Positions 9,083 to 18,239 of a stretch of 64,000 nucleotides of DNA are shown here, piece by piece (the first letter of the stretch is position 1; each line of letters starts with the position of its first letter). A program made the translations under genes and the position numbers. The notes under the pieces were generated by a model, which saw nothing but the letters and a program-made list of their open reading frames with translations, had not been told where the DNA came from and did no database searches. This stretch comes from Cupriavidus consociatus (lineage in GTDB: Bacteria > Pseudomonadota > Gammaproteobacteria > Burkholderiales > Burkholderiaceae): positions 37,196 to 101,195 of the forward strand of contig NZ_JAGIQA010000030.1 of assembly GCF_017814975.1 (NCBI RefSeq). The letters run 5' to 3'.

Positions 9083-9574
9083 TCAGCGATACTTGGCGTC
9101 GGCAGCCTTGGCCGCCGCGATCTGCGGCTCGTAGCGGTCGCCCACTGCCAGCAGCATGTCCTTGGTGAAGTACAGGTCGCCGCGCTTCTCGCCGTGGTAC
9201 TCCAGGATCTGCGTTTCCACGATGGCGTCGACCGGGCAGGCCTCTTCGCAGAAACCGCAGAAGATGCACTTGGTCAGGTCGATGTCGTAGCGGGTGGTAC
9301 GGCGCGTGCCGTCGTTGCGCACGTCCGACTCGATGGTGATGGCCAGCGCCGGGCACACCGCTTCGCACAGCTTGCAGGCAATGCAGCGCTCTTCGCCGTT
9401 CGGATAACGGCGCAGCGCGTGCAGGCCACGGAAGCGCGGCGAGATCGGCGTTTTCTCTTCCGGGAACTGGACGGTGACCTTGCGCGCGAAGAGATAGCGG
9501 CCGGTCAGCGCCATGCCCTTGAAGAGTTCCTTCAGGAGCAGGCTGTTGAAGAAGTCCTTGATGGCGAGCAGCAT
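9083..9574 (-). CDS. nuoI: NADH-quinone oxidoreductase subunit I (2x 4Fe-4S)
   Basis: 163 residues. Two ferredoxin-type motifs are visible, CIACKLCEAVCP and CIFCGFCEEACPVDAI, which bind clusters N6a and N6b in the peripheral arm and pass electrons toward NuoB and quinone. The N-terminal amphipathic segment AIKDFFNSLLLKELFKGMAL anchors it to the membrane arm. Confidence 0.97.
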   Translation of the reverse strand: MLLAIKDFFNSLLLKELFKGMALTGRYLFARKVTVQFPEEKTPISPRFRGLHALRRYPNGEERCIACKLCEAVCPALAITIESDVRNDGTRRTTRYDIDLTKCIFCGFCEEACPVDAIVETQILEYHGEKRGDLYFTKDMLLAVGDRYEPQIAAAKAADAKYR

Positions 9575-9645
9575 GACGATTGCTTCCTAGTATTTCCACG
9601 CGGTGCGCACTGCGGCATTGCAACGACGCACCGTCGTCTGGCTGT

Positions 9646-10710
9646 TCAGTGCCAGATGTTCCACGGCGACTTGATCCAGATCGCCACGATGATCAGCCAT
9701 GCCACGGTCAGCGGAATGAACACCTTCCAGCCCAGGCGCATGATCTGGTCATAGCGGTAGCGCGGGAACGAGGCACGGATCCAGATAAAGACCGACAACA
9801 GCAGGAAAACCTTGATCAGCAGCCAGAAGAAGCCGGGGACCGCGTTGGTGATCACGCTCGAGAACGGAGGCGCCCAGCCGCCGAGGAACATCAGCGCGGT
9901 CATCGCCGAGATGATGATCATGTTGATGTACTCGGCCAGGAAGAACAGCGCGAAGCCCATGCCCGAATACTCGATCATGTGGCCGGCCACGATTTCCGAC
10001 TCGCCTTCCACCACGTCGAACGGGTGGCGGTTGGTTTCGGCCACGCCCGAGATGAAGTAGACGCCGAACATCGGCAGCAGCGGCAGCCAGTTCCACGACA
10101 GGATGTTGATGCCCATGTCGGCGAAGTAGCCGGTGTTCTGGCCGTTGACGATGGCCGACAGGTTCAGGCTGCCGGCAACCATCAGCACCGTCACCAGCGC
10201 GAAGCCCATGGCGATTTCATACGACACCATCTGTGCCGCGGCACGCATGGCGCCGATGAAGGCGTACTTGGAGTTCGAGGCCCAGCCGGCCAGGATCACG
10301 CCGTACACGCCAACCGAGCTGATCGCCATCACGTACAGCAGGCCGGCGTTGACGTCCGCCATCACCACTTCGGCCTGGAACGGAATCACGGCCCAGACCG
10401 CGACGGCAGGCATCAGCACCATCAGCGGCGCGATCAGGTACATGCCGCGGCTGACCTGCGTCGGCATCATGACTTCCTTGAGCAGCAGCTTCAGCACGTC
10501 GGCGATCGGCTGCAGCAGGCCGAGCGGGCCGACGCGGTTCGGGCCCAGGCGCACGTGCATCCAGCCGATCAGCTTGCGCTCCCACAGGATCAGGTAAGCC
10601 ACGCACAGCAGCAGGGGCACCACGATCAGCACGGCGCGGATCAGGATCCACAGCGGCGTCCAGTACGCGCCCAGCACGCCCTGCCCTTGCGAGGTAATCC
10701 AGTCAATCAT
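9646..10710 (-). CDS. nuoH: NADH-quinone oxidoreductase subunit H
   Basis: 354 residues with about eight transmembrane helices. NuoH couples the quinone site to the membrane arm. Diagnostic are ERKLIGWMHVRLGPNRVGPL near residue 45, the RHPFDVVEGESEIVAGHM loop with its run of Glu residues lining the quinone channel, and WIRASFPRYRYDQIMRLGWK near the C-terminus. Confidence 0.97.
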   Translation of the reverse strand: MIDWITSQGQGVLGAYWTPLWILIRAVLIVVPLLLCVAYLILWERKLIGWMHVRLGPNRVGPLGLLQPIADVLKLLLKEVMMPTQVSRGMYLIAPLMVLMPAVAVWAVIPFQAEVVMADVNAGLLYVMAISSVGVYGVILAGWASNSKYAFIGAMRAAAQMVSYEIAMGFALVTVLMVAGSLNLSAIVNGQNTGYFADMGINILSWNWLPLLPMFGVYFISGVAETNRHPFDVVEGESEIVAGHMIEYSGMGFALFFLAEYINMIIISAMTALMFLGGWAPPFSSVITNAVPGFFWLLIKVFLLLSVFIWIRASFPRYRYDQIMRLGWKVFIPLTVAWLIIVAIWIKSPWNIWH

Positions 10711-10731
10711 GTCTTCTTCTCGCTCTTGTTC

Positions 10732-13098
10732 TTACGCCGTGGCCACGGCGCCGGCCTTGGCCGGTGCCAGGTCGATGGCCTTCTCTACGGTGACCGTGCC
10801 GAACATGCCGCCCAGGCCCACGGCCGCCGGCGTTGCCGCCGGCACGCGCACGGTGTTGGCCGGCAGCGTGGCTTCGAGCACGGCCGGCAGCACCACGCTG
10901 CCCTGCCCTTGCGTGACGCGGACCGGGTCGCCCGACTGGATGCCCAGGCGGGCAAACAGGTCGGCCGGCAGCGCGATCTGCATGGCGCGGCGCGCGGCCG
11001 CGGTCAGCTGCAGCGAGTCGGCGCGGCGCACGATCGGGTCGGCGTGGTAGATAGGCACGTCGGCGATGCGTTCGATGCCGTTGGCGGCAGCGGCGGCAAC
11101 GCGGATCGGCGCATCGGTGGCGTTGTCCAGCTGGGCCTCGACCGGGGCCGACAGCGCTTCGGCACGGACCGACTCGGCGGTCTCGTAGTCGAAGCCGGCG
11201 ACATCCAGCAGGTTGCCCAGCACGCGCAGCACCTTCCAGCCCGGGCGCGACTCGCCCAGTGCGCGCACCACGCCGTTGAAGCTCTGTGCCTTGCCTTCGC
11301 AGTTGACAAAGGTGCCGGAGGTTTCCGTGAACGGCGCAACCGGCAGGATCACGTCGGCGTACTGCATGGCCGCTTCCGAACGGAACGGCGACAGCACCAC
11401 CACCGTGTTGGCCTGCGACAGCGCGGCCAGGGCCTTGCCCGGATCGGCGGTGTCGAATTCCGGCTCGGTGTTCAGCAGGATGTAGGCCTTGCGCGGCGCG
11501 TCCAGCATCGCCTGCGCATTGGCGCCGCCCTGCTTCGGCAGCGCGCCGGCGATGTAGCCGCCGACGGTGTTGGCGGCTTCGGTCAGGAAGCCCAGCGTCG
11601 CGCCGGTCTCGGTGGCGATCCACTGTGCCAGCGCGTGCAGCGCCGAGAACTGCGGATGACGCACCGCCTCGTTACCGAGGAACACGGCACGGCGTTCGCC
11701 CTGCAGCAGCGCTTCTGCCACCTTGGCGGCGGCGTCGCCACCATCGAAGCCATCGGTGCCGGCCGGGGCCGCGACGCCCTTGGCGGCGGCAACGGCACGG
11801 GCCACGCCGGCCAGTGCGGCGGTCCAGCCGGACGGCGCCACGTCGATGCGGGTCGCCGGCATCAGCAGGTCTTCACCGCCGGCACCCAGCACGGCCACGC
11901 GGGCGCCCTTCTTGGTCGCCTGGCGCAGGCGCGAGGCCAGCAGCGGATGATCCTTGCGCAGCGACGAGCCGATCACCAGCACGCGTTGCAGCGCGGTGAC
12001 GTCGGCCACCGGCAGGCCGAGCCACGGCGCGCCCTTCAGCGCGGCCGAGAAGTCGGACTGGCGCAGGCGGAAGTCGACGTTGTCGCTGCCCAGGCCACGC
12101 ACCAGCTTGCCCAGCAGGAACAGTTCTTCCAGCGTGCTGTGCGGGCTGGCCAGCGCGGCGATCTGGTCGGCGCCGTGCTCGCGCTTGATGCCGGCAAGGC
12201 CATTGGCCACGTATTCGAGCGCGGTCTGCCAGTCGGTTTCCATCCACTCGCCGCCCTGCTTGAGCAGCGGGCGGGTCAGGCGGTCGGCACTGTTCAGGCC
12301 TTCATACGAGAAGCGGTCCTTGTCGGAGATCCAGCACTCGTTGATGTCTTCGTTTTCCAGCGGCAGCACGCGCATCACGCGCTGGTTCTTGGTCTGCACC
12401 ACCAGGTTCGCGCCCAGGCCGTCGTGCGGCGACACCGACTTGCGGCGGGCCAGTTCCCAGGTACGGGCCGAGTAGCGGAACGGCTTGCTGGTCAGCGCGC
12501 CGACCGGGCACAGGTCGATCATGTTGCCCGACAGTTCCGAGTCAACGGTCTTGCCGACGAAGGTCGTGATTTCCGAATGCTCGCCGCGGTTGAGCATGCC
12601 CAGCTCCATCACGCCGGCCACTTCCTGGCCGAAGCGCACGCAACGGGTGCAGTGGATGCAGCGGGTCATCTCCTCCATGGAGATCAGCGGGCCCACGTTC
12701 TTGTGGAACACCACGCGCTTCTCTTCCTTGTAGCGCGACTCCGAGGCACCGTAGCCCACGGCCAGGTCCTGCAGCTGGCACTCGCCGCCCTGATCGCAGA
12801 TCGGGCAATCCAGCGGGTGGTTGATCAGCAGGAATTCCATCACCGACTTCTGCGCCTTGACTGCCTTCTCCGAATTGGTGAAGACCTTCATGCCGGGGGT
12901 CACCGGCGTGGCGCAGGCAGGCAGCGCCTTCGGGGCCTTCTCGACCTCGACCAGGCACATGCGGCAGTTGGCCGCGATGGACAGTTTGCGGTGGTAGCAG
13001 AAGTGCGGGATGTAGGTGCCCAGCTTGCGGGCCGCTTCCATCACCAGGCTGCCCTCAGCAACCTCAACCTTCTTGCCGTCGATCTCTAGTTCAACCAT
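10732..13098 (-). CDS. nuoG: NADH-quinone oxidoreductase subunit G
   Basis: 788 residues. The order is a 2Fe-2S ferredoxin domain (CYHRKLSIAANCRMC, about residues 35-50), a His-Cys3 4Fe-4S domain (HPLDCPICDQGGECQLQD), a further 4Fe-4S set (CIHCTRCVRFGQEVAG), then a degenerate molybdopterin oxidoreductase-like domain. It relays electrons from the NuoF/E flavin module down the peripheral arm. It overlaps no neighbour. The gap to nuoF is 12 bp. Confidence 0.97.
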   Translation of the reverse strand: MVELEIDGKKVEVAEGSLVMEAARKLGTYIPHFCYHRKLSIAANCRMCLVEVEKAPKALPACATPVTPGMKVFTNSEKAVKAQKSVMEFLLINHPLDCPICDQGGECQLQDLAVGYGASESRYKEEKRVVFHKNVGPLISMEEMTRCIHCTRCVRFGQEVAGVMELGMLNRGEHSEITTFVGKTVDSELSGNMIDLCPVGALTSKPFRYSARTWELARRKSVSPHDGLGANLVVQTKNQRVMRVLPLENEDINECWISDKDRFSYEGLNSADRLTRPLLKQGGEWMETDWQTALEYVANGLAGIKREHGADQIAALASPHSTLEELFLLGKLVRGLGSDNVDFRLRQSDFSAALKGAPWLGLPVADVTALQRVLVIGSSLRKDHPLLASRLRQATKKGARVAVLGAGGEDLLMPATRIDVAPSGWTAALAGVARAVAAAKGVAAPAGTDGFDGGDAAAKVAEALLQGERRAVFLGNEAVRHPQFSALHALAQWIATETGATLGFLTEAANTVGGYIAGALPKQGGANAQAMLDAPRKAYILLNTEPEFDTADPGKALAALSQANTVVVLSPFRSEAAMQYADVILPVAPFTETSGTFVNCEGKAQSFNGVVRALGESRPGWKVLRVLGNLLDVAGFDYETAESVRAEALSAPVEAQLDNATDAPIRVAAAAANGIERIADVPIYHADPIVRRADSLQLTAAARRAMQIALPADLFARLGIQSGDPVRVTQGQGSVVLPAVLEATLPANTVRVPAATPAAVGLGGMFGTVTVEKAIDLAPAKAGAVATA

Positions 13099-13110
13099 GT
13101 TCTGCCACGC

Positions 13111-14406
13111 TTAGATGTAGGCCGGAACCATGCACTGCTTGTGTTCGACGTGATATTCGAACTCTTTCCAGTAGTGCTTGAGCATGCCGCGGACCGGCAT
13201 CGCCGCGGCATCGCCGAGCGCGCAGATGGTGCGGCCCATGATGTTTTCCGCGACGTTGTTGAGCAGGTCCAGGTCTTCCTGGCGCCCTTCTCCGTGTTCG
13301 ATGCGATTGACCATGCGGTAGAGCCAGCCGGTGCCTTCGCGGCACGGCGTGCACTGGCCGCACGATTCCTCAAAATAGAAGTACGACAGGCGCAGCAGCG
13401 AGCGGACCATGCAGCGCGTCTCGTCCATCACGATCACCGCGCCCGAGCCCAGCATCGAGCCGGCCTTGGCGATCGAGTCGTAGTCCATGTCGGACGCCAT
13501 CATCAGGTCGCCCGGCACCACCGGCGCGGACGAACCACCCGGGATCACCGCCTTGATGCGCTTGCCGCCGCGCATGCCGCCGGCGAGTTCCAGCAGCTTG
13601 GCGAACGGCGTGCCCAGCGGGATCTCGTAGTTGCCGGGACGCTCGACGTCGCCCGAGACCGAGAAGATCTTGGTGCCGCCGTTGTTCGGCTTGCCCAGCT
13701 TCAGGTAGTTCTCGGGACCGACGGCCAGCAGGAACGGCACCGCGGCGAAGGTCTCGGTGTTGTTGATGGTGGTCGGCTTGCCATACAGGCCGAAACTGGC
13801 CGGGAACGGCGGCTTGAAGCGCGGCTGGCCCTTCTTGCCTTCCAGCGATTCCAGCAGCGCGGTTTCCTCGCCGCAGATGTAGGCGCCGTAGCCGTGGTGG
13901 GCGTGCAGCTGGAAGCTGAAGCCCGAGCCCAGGATGTTGTCGCCCAGGAAGCCGGCAGCACGCGCTTCTTCGAGGGCTTCCTCGAAGATCTTGTACTCGT
14001 TCCAGATCTCGCCGTGGATGTAGTTGTAGCCCACGGTGATGCCCATCGCATACGCGCCGATGGCCATGCCCTCGATCAGCGAATGCGGGTTGTAGCGGAT
14101 GATGTCGCGGTCCTTGAACGTGCCAGGCTCGCCTTCATCCGTGTTGCAGACCAGGTATTTCTGACCCGGGAACGTGCGCGGCATGAAGCTCCACTTCAGC
14201 CCGGTCGGGAAACCCGCGCCGCCACGGCCACGCAGGCCCGAGGCCTTGACGTCGGCGATCACCTGCTCGGGCGGGATCTTCTCGGTCAGGATGCGCTTCA
14301 GTTGCTGGTAGCCGCCCCGCTTGACGTAGTCTTCCAGGTGCCAATTCTTGCCGTCCAGGCCGGCCAGGATCAGCGGCTGGATATGGCGGTCGTGCAGACT
14401 GGTCAT
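13111..14406 (-). CDS. nuoF: NADH-quinone oxidoreductase subunit F
   Basis: 431 residues from MTSLHDRHIQP. An upstream in-frame ATG at 14451 lies inside nuoE and is unlikely. NuoF binds NADH and FMN: the glycine-rich GRGGAGFPTGLKWSFMP motif (about residue 65) and CNTDEGEPGTFKDRD match the nucleotide sites, and ESCGQCTPCREGTGW binds the N3 4Fe-4S cluster. The start codon lies 1 bp after the nuoE stop, so translation is probably coupled. Confidence 0.96.
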   Translation of the reverse strand: MTSLHDRHIQPLILAGLDGKNWHLEDYVKRGGYQQLKRILTEKIPPEQVIADVKASGLRGRGGAGFPTGLKWSFMPRTFPGQKYLVCNTDEGEPGTFKDRDIIRYNPHSLIEGMAIGAYAMGITVGYNYIHGEIWNEYKIFEEALEEARAAGFLGDNILGSGFSFQLHAHHGYGAYICGEETALLESLEGKKGQPRFKPPFPASFGLYGKPTTINNTETFAAVPFLLAVGPENYLKLGKPNNGGTKIFSVSGDVERPGNYEIPLGTPFAKLLELAGGMRGGKRIKAVIPGGSSAPVVPGDLMMASDMDYDSIAKAGSMLGSGAVIVMDETRCMVRSLLRLSYFYFEESCGQCTPCREGTGWLYRMVNRIEHGEGRQEDLDLLNNVAENIMGRTICALGDAAAMPVRGMLKHYWKEFEYHVEHKQCMVPAYI

Positions 14407-14407
14407 G

Positions 14408-14911
14408 TTACTTGCCCCCCTTGGCGGCTTCGCTCTTGAGCTCGTCGACAAGCGCGTCGAGCTTGTCGTCGCTCATGAAGCTGCACATGCGGGTGTTGTT
14501 GACGATCATCACCGGCGCGTCGCCGCAAGCGCCCATGCACTCGCCCTCTTTCAGGGTGAAGCAGCCGTCAGCGGTGGTCTCGTTGTAGTCGATCCCGAGC
14601 TTGCGCTTCAGGTACTCGCCAGCCCGCTCGCCGCCCGACAGGGCGCACGGCAGGTTGGTGCAGACGGCGAGCTTGAATTTGCCCACCGGCTTGGTGTCGT
14701 ACATGTTGTAGAAGGTCGCCACCTCTTCCACCCACACGGGCGGCATCTCGAGGTAGTTGGCGACGAACTGCATGACTTCGGGGGAAACCCAGCCCACCTC
14801 GCCCTGTGCCACGGCAAGCGCCGCCATCACGGCCGACTGCTTCTGGTCGGCCGGATACTTCGCGATCGCGCGATCGATTTCCTTGAGAGCTTCTGCTGAT
14901 AGCATGGTCAT
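14408..14911 (-). CDS. nuoE: NADH-quinone oxidoreductase subunit E
   Basis: Thioredoxin-fold 2Fe-2S protein of about 167 residues. The cluster ligands are the spaced Cys pairs in CTNLPCALSGG and GECMGACGDAP. It forms the NADH-oxidising module with NuoF and NuoG. I take MTMLSAEALKEI at 14911 as start. The internal ATG at 14905 is equally possible, since no clear Shine-Dalgarno separates them, and the longer frame to 14950 would add non-conserved residues. Confidence 0.95.
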   Translation of the reverse strand: MTMLSAEALKEIDRAIAKYPADQKQSAVMAALAVAQGEVGWVSPEVMQFVANYLEMPPVWVEEVATFYNMYDTKPVGKFKLAVCTNLPCALSGGERAGEYLKRKLGIDYNETTADGCFTLKEGECMGACGDAPVMIVNNTRMCSFMSDDKLDALVDELKSEAAKGGK

Positions 14912-15018
14912 TGCAGTAAAACGGCGGAGGCAGCGCCACTGGGCGTCCATCCGCAGGTTTGCAGCCGTCGCTGCCGTTCCGCCGGCTGGCCTTAGGCCTT
15001 GCCGGTCCGCCGCGGGTC

Positions 15019-15076
15019 TTCCGGGCCGCTCCGCTCGGCGGAGCTCCCCGGAAAGCGCCCGGATCGTCGTCCGGGC
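15019..15076 (-). other. Two tandem hairpins in the nuoD-nuoE gap
   Basis: Hairpin A pairs TTCCGGG (15019-15025) with CCCGGAA (15047-15053) and GCTCCGC (15028-15034) with GCGGAGC (15038-15044), with a 2x2 internal loop and a 3-nt apical loop. Hairpin B pairs 7 bp (15057-15063 with 15070-15076) around a 6-nt loop. Neither is followed by a U-run on the coding strand, so they are probably RNA stability or processing elements rather than terminators. Confidence 0.6.
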
Positions 15077-15089
15077 CGGCGGTCCGTGA

Positions 15090-16343
15090 TTAGCGGTCGA
15101 TCTCGCCGAAGACGATGTCTTGCGTGCCGATGATCGTTACCGCGTCAGCAATCATGTGCCCCTTGGCCATTTCGTCGAGCGCGGCCAGGTGCGGGAAGCC
15201 AGGCGCACGAATCTTCAGGCGGTACGGCTTGTTCGCGCCGTCCGAGATCGCATAGATGCCAAACTCGCCCTTCGGGTGTTCCACCGCTGCGTACGCTTCG
15301 CCTTCGGGCACGTGGATGCCTTCAGTGAACAGCTTGAAGTGGTGGATCAGTTCTTCCATGTTGGACTTCATGTCCACGCGGGAGGGCGGCGCCACCTTGT
15401 GGTTATCGGTGATCACCGGGCCCGGGTTGCGGCGCAGCCACTCGATGCACTGCTTGATGATGCGGTTGGACTGGCGCATCTCTTCCACGCGCACCAGGTA
15501 GCGCGCGTAGCAGTCGCCACCCACGCCCACCGGCACGTCGAAGTCCATCTTGTCGTACACCTCGTACGGCTGCTTCTTGCGCAGGTCCCACTCGATGCCC
15601 GAGCCGCGCAGCATCGGGCCGGTAAAGCCCATCTGCATTGCACGTTCCGGGCTGACCACGCCGATGTCCACCAGGCGCTGCTTCCAGATCCGGTTGTCGG
15701 TCAGCAGCGTCTCGTACTCGTCGACGTACTTCGGGAAGCGGTTGGTGAAGTCCTCGATGAAGTCCAGCAGCGAGCCCGAACGCGCTTCGTTCATCGCCTT
15801 GATGGCGCGCTCGTTGTGGATCTTCGAGGCACGATATTGCGGCATCGTGTCAGGCAGGTCGCGGTAGACGCCGCCCGGACGATAGTAGGCCGCGTGCATG
15901 CGCGCGCCCGATACCGCCTCGTACATGTCGAACAGGTCTTCGCGCTCGCGGAAGGCGTACAGGAACACCGCCATCGCGCCCACGTCGAGTGCATGCGCGC
16001 CGATCCACATCAGGTGGTTCATGATGCGGGTGATCTCGTCGAACATCACGCGGATGTACTGCGCGCGGACCGGGACTTCCAGTTCCAGCAGGCGCTCGAT
16101 CGCCATCACGTAGGCGTGCTCGTTGGACATCATCGACACATAGTCGAGACGGTCCATGTAGGGCACGCTCTGGATCCAGGACTTCTGTTCGGCCAGCTTC
16201 TCGGTGGCACGATGCAGCAGGCCGATATGCGGGTCGGCGCGCTGGATGACTTCGCCGTCCAGCTCGAGCACCAGGCGCAGCACGCCGTGCGCGGCCGGGT
16301 GCTGCGGGCCGAAGTTCAGGGTGTAATTCTTGATGTCTGCCAT
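15090..16343 (-). CDS. nuoD: NADH-quinone oxidoreductase subunit D (49 kDa)
   Basis: 417 residues, related to the large subunit of NiFe hydrogenases. It forms the quinone cavity with NuoB. Visible motifs include NFGPQHPAAHGVLRLVLELDG at the N-terminus, the conserved His pair near the quinone headgroup, and RGSGIEWDLRKKQPYEVYD in the middle. It ends QDIVFGEIDR, the usual C-terminal motif. A 178-bp untranslated spacer follows before nuoE. Confidence 0.97.
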   Translation of the reverse strand: MADIKNYTLNFGPQHPAAHGVLRLVLELDGEVIQRADPHIGLLHRATEKLAEQKSWIQSVPYMDRLDYVSMMSNEHAYVMAIERLLELEVPVRAQYIRVMFDEITRIMNHLMWIGAHALDVGAMAVFLYAFREREDLFDMYEAVSGARMHAAYYRPGGVYRDLPDTMPQYRASKIHNERAIKAMNEARSGSLLDFIEDFTNRFPKYVDEYETLLTDNRIWKQRLVDIGVVSPERAMQMGFTGPMLRGSGIEWDLRKKQPYEVYDKMDFDVPVGVGGDCYARYLVRVEEMRQSNRIIKQCIEWLRRNPGPVITDNHKVAPPSRVDMKSNMEELIHHFKLFTEGIHVPEGEAYAAVEHPKGEFGIYAISDGANKPYRLKIRAPGFPHLAALDEMAKGHMIADAVTIIGTQDIVFGEIDR

Positions 16344-16352
16344 GGCGCGTTC

Positions 16353-16952
16353 TCAGTGCTCCAAACCGCCGTACTTGTCCTCGCGGATCACGCGCGGCGT
16401 GATTTCGCGCGGCTCGATCGTGACCGGCTGGTAGATGACCCGCTTCTGTTCGGGGTCGTAGCGCATCTCGACATAGCCGGAGACCGGGAAATCCTTGCGG
16501 AACGGATGGCCGACGAAACCGTAGTCGGTCAGGATGCGGCGCAGGTCCGGGTGGCCGTCAAACACGATGCCGTAGAAATCGAAGGCTTCGCGCTCGAACC
16601 AGTTCACCGAGTTCCACACGTCGATCAGGCTGGCCACCACCGGGAAATCGTCATCCGGGGCGAACACGCGCAGGCGCAGGCGCCAGTTGTGGGTGATCGA
16701 CAGCAGGTGCGAGACGGCGGCAAAGCGCGGGCCGTCCCAGGCGCCGTCGCCGAAGTCGGAATAGTCCACGCCGCACAGGTCGATCAGCTGCTCGAAACGC
16801 AGCGAGGGATCGTCGCGCAGGATGCGAGCGGCTTCCAGGTAGTCGTCGGCCTTGACGATCAGCGTCAGTTCGCCGGTCGCCTCGATCAGTTTCTGCACGC
16901 GCTTGCCGAGAGCCTTCTCGAGCGCGGCCTTCAGGATGTCGAGCTTCGCCAT
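16353..16952 (-). CDS. nuoC: NADH-quinone oxidoreductase subunit C (30 kDa)
   Basis: 199 residues, separate from nuoD (not the fused nuoCD of enterobacteria). The conserved core RFAAVSHLLSITHNWRLRLR, NWFEREAFDFYGIVFDGHPDLRR and the ILTDYGFVGHPFRKDFPV signature are present. It is a structural subunit of the peripheral arm. There is a single base between the nuoB stop and its ATG. Confidence 0.97.
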   Translation of the reverse strand: MAKLDILKAALEKALGKRVQKLIEATGELTLIVKADDYLEAARILRDDPSLRFEQLIDLCGVDYSDFGDGAWDGPRFAAVSHLLSITHNWRLRLRVFAPDDDFPVVASLIDVWNSVNWFEREAFDFYGIVFDGHPDLRRILTDYGFVGHPFRKDFPVSGYVEMRYDPEQKRVIYQPVTIEPREITPRVIREDKYGGLEH

Positions 16953-16953
16953 T

Positions 16954-17436
16954 TCAGCCCTTGCGCGCGATGGTGTTGGTACGCTTGATCTTGTTCTGCA
17001 GCTGGATCACGCCGTAGATCAGCGCCTCGGCCGTCGGCGGGCAGCCCGGCACGTAGATATCCACCGGCACGATCCGGTCGCAGCCACGCACCACCGAGTA
17101 CGAATAGTGGTAGTAGCCGCCGCCGTTGGCGCACGAGCCCATCGAGATCACCCAGCGCGGTTCGGCCATCTGGTCGTAGACCTTGCGCAGCGCGGGGGCC
17201 ATCTTGTTGCACAGCGTGCCGGCCACGATCATCACGTCCGACTGGCGCGGCGACGGGCGGAACACCACACCGAAGCGGTCCAGGTCATAGCGCGCGGCGC
17301 CGGCATGCATCATTTCCACGGCACAGCAGGCCAGGCCGAAGGTCATCGGCCACAGCGACCCGGTGCGGGTCCAATTGATCAGCTTGTCAGCGGTAGTCGT
17401 GACAAAGCCTTCGTTGAGAACGCCTTCGATTGCCAT
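16954..17436 (-). CDS. nuoB: NADH-quinone oxidoreductase subunit B (N2 cluster)
   Basis: 160 residues. The ligands of the terminal 4Fe-4S cluster N2 are visible as the tandem Cys in LACCAVEMMHAG, a Cys in VAGTLCNKMAP, one in MGSCANGGGYYHYSY and one in YVPGCPPTAEALIYG. This cluster reduces ubiquinone. It lies 6 bp behind nuoA. Confidence 0.98.
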   Translation of the reverse strand: MAIEGVLNEGFVTTTADKLINWTRTGSLWPMTFGLACCAVEMMHAGAARYDLDRFGVVFRPSPRQSDVMIVAGTLCNKMAPALRKVYDQMAEPRWVISMGSCANGGGYYHYSYSVVRGCDRIVPVDIYVPGCPPTAEALIYGVIQLQNKIKRTNTIARKG

Positions 17437-17442
17437 TTCACA

Positions 17443-17802
17443 TCACTCCCAATCGAGCGCGCCCTTTTTCCAGATGTAGACGAAGCCCACGATGAATTCC
17501 AGCAGAAACACGCCCATGGCGATGAAACCCGGCCAGCCGATATCCCTCAGGGCAACACCCCACGGAAACAGGAAGGCGGTTTCGAGATCGAACAGGATAA
17601 ACAGGATGGCGATGAGGTAGTAGCGCACGTCGAACTTCATGCGCGCATCCTCGAACGCTTCGAAGCCGCACTCGTACGGAGACAGCTTCGCGGGATCGGG
17701 CTTGTTCGGACCGAGGATCCGACCAATCGACATCAGTGCCACGCCGAGCACGACACCGAAGATGATGAAGATGAGAACGGGGAAGTAGGCTTCGAGATTC
17801 AA
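17443..17802 (-). CDS. nuoA: NADH-quinone oxidoreductase subunit A
   Basis: 119 residues, three membrane helices, with the conserved loop KLSPYECGFEAFEDARMKFDVRYYL between helices 1 and 2 and the acidic residues of ILFDLETAFLFPWGVAL in helix 2. It is the first gene of the nuo operon. It starts 167 bp downstream of tRNA-Leu, so the operon may be partly co-transcribed with the tRNA or have its own promoter in that gap. Confidence 0.97.
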   Translation of the reverse strand: MNLEAYFPVLIFIIFGVVLGVALMSIGRILGPNKPDPAKLSPYECGFEAFEDARMKFDVRYYLIAILFILFDLETAFLFPWGVALRDIGWPGFIAMGVFLLEFIVGFVYIWKKGALDWE

Positions 17803-17916
17803 GGTACGGCCAGCCTTATCTGGAATGTTGTCAACAGCACCAGCTGAAGCGGCGTCCTGTTGCCCACCCCAGGCGCTAAGCCACGAGAATCATGGCGCGC
17901 CGCCTTGCGGACTGCC

Positions 17917-17956
17917 GGAGTCCCATGCGCGGGTGCATTGCCCGGCCAGGGACTCC
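17917..17956 (-). other. Hairpin between tRNA-Leu and nuoA
   Basis: GGAGTCCC (17917-17924) and GGGACTCC (17949-17956) form a perfect 8-bp inverted repeat enclosing a GC-rich loop that can pair further. It lies 12 nt after the tRNA 3' CCA on the coding strand. No U-run follows. It may protect or process the tRNA 3' trailer, or partly terminate transcription before nuoA. Confidence 0.45.
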
Positions 17957-17968
17957 GATCAAGTTGTT

Positions 17969-18053
17969 TGGTGCCGACGGCGAGACTCGAACTCGCACAG
18001 CTTTCGCCACTACCCCCTCAAGATAGCGTGTCTACCAATTTCACCACGTCGGC
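17969..18053 (-). tRNA. tRNA-Leu (anticodon GAG)
   Basis: The 85-nt cloverleaf reads GCCGACGTGGTGAAATTGG at the 5' end. Its acceptor stem pairs GCCGACG with CGTCGGC, followed by A and an encoded CCA end. The anticodon stem CTATC/GGTAG encloses the loop TTGAGGG, giving anticodon GAG (reads CUC/CUU). A long variable arm typical of tRNA-Leu follows, and the T-loop GTTCGAGTC is intact. It sits between secG and nuoA, a conserved position in beta-proteobacteria. Confidence 0.97.
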
Positions 18054-18239
18054 TGGGGGAGAAACATATTGCCTGGCGCCGGGTTTTCAGGCCCTTCAGG
18101 ACTCTCGCTGGGCGTTTCGCCTTCGCTTAAGCCCCATCGCTGGGGAATCGTTTCAAGCCTTGCATTTTAACCTAAATTTCTTGCTTTGTTCAACGCACAA
18201 CTGCAAAAAAACTCAGGAATCCGCCGCAAGGCAATCGGA

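Noticed and set aside
14407..14451. Upstream start for nuoF adding 15 residues
   Set aside because: These codons overlap nuoE and are not conserved; the ATG at 14406 directly follows the nuoE stop.
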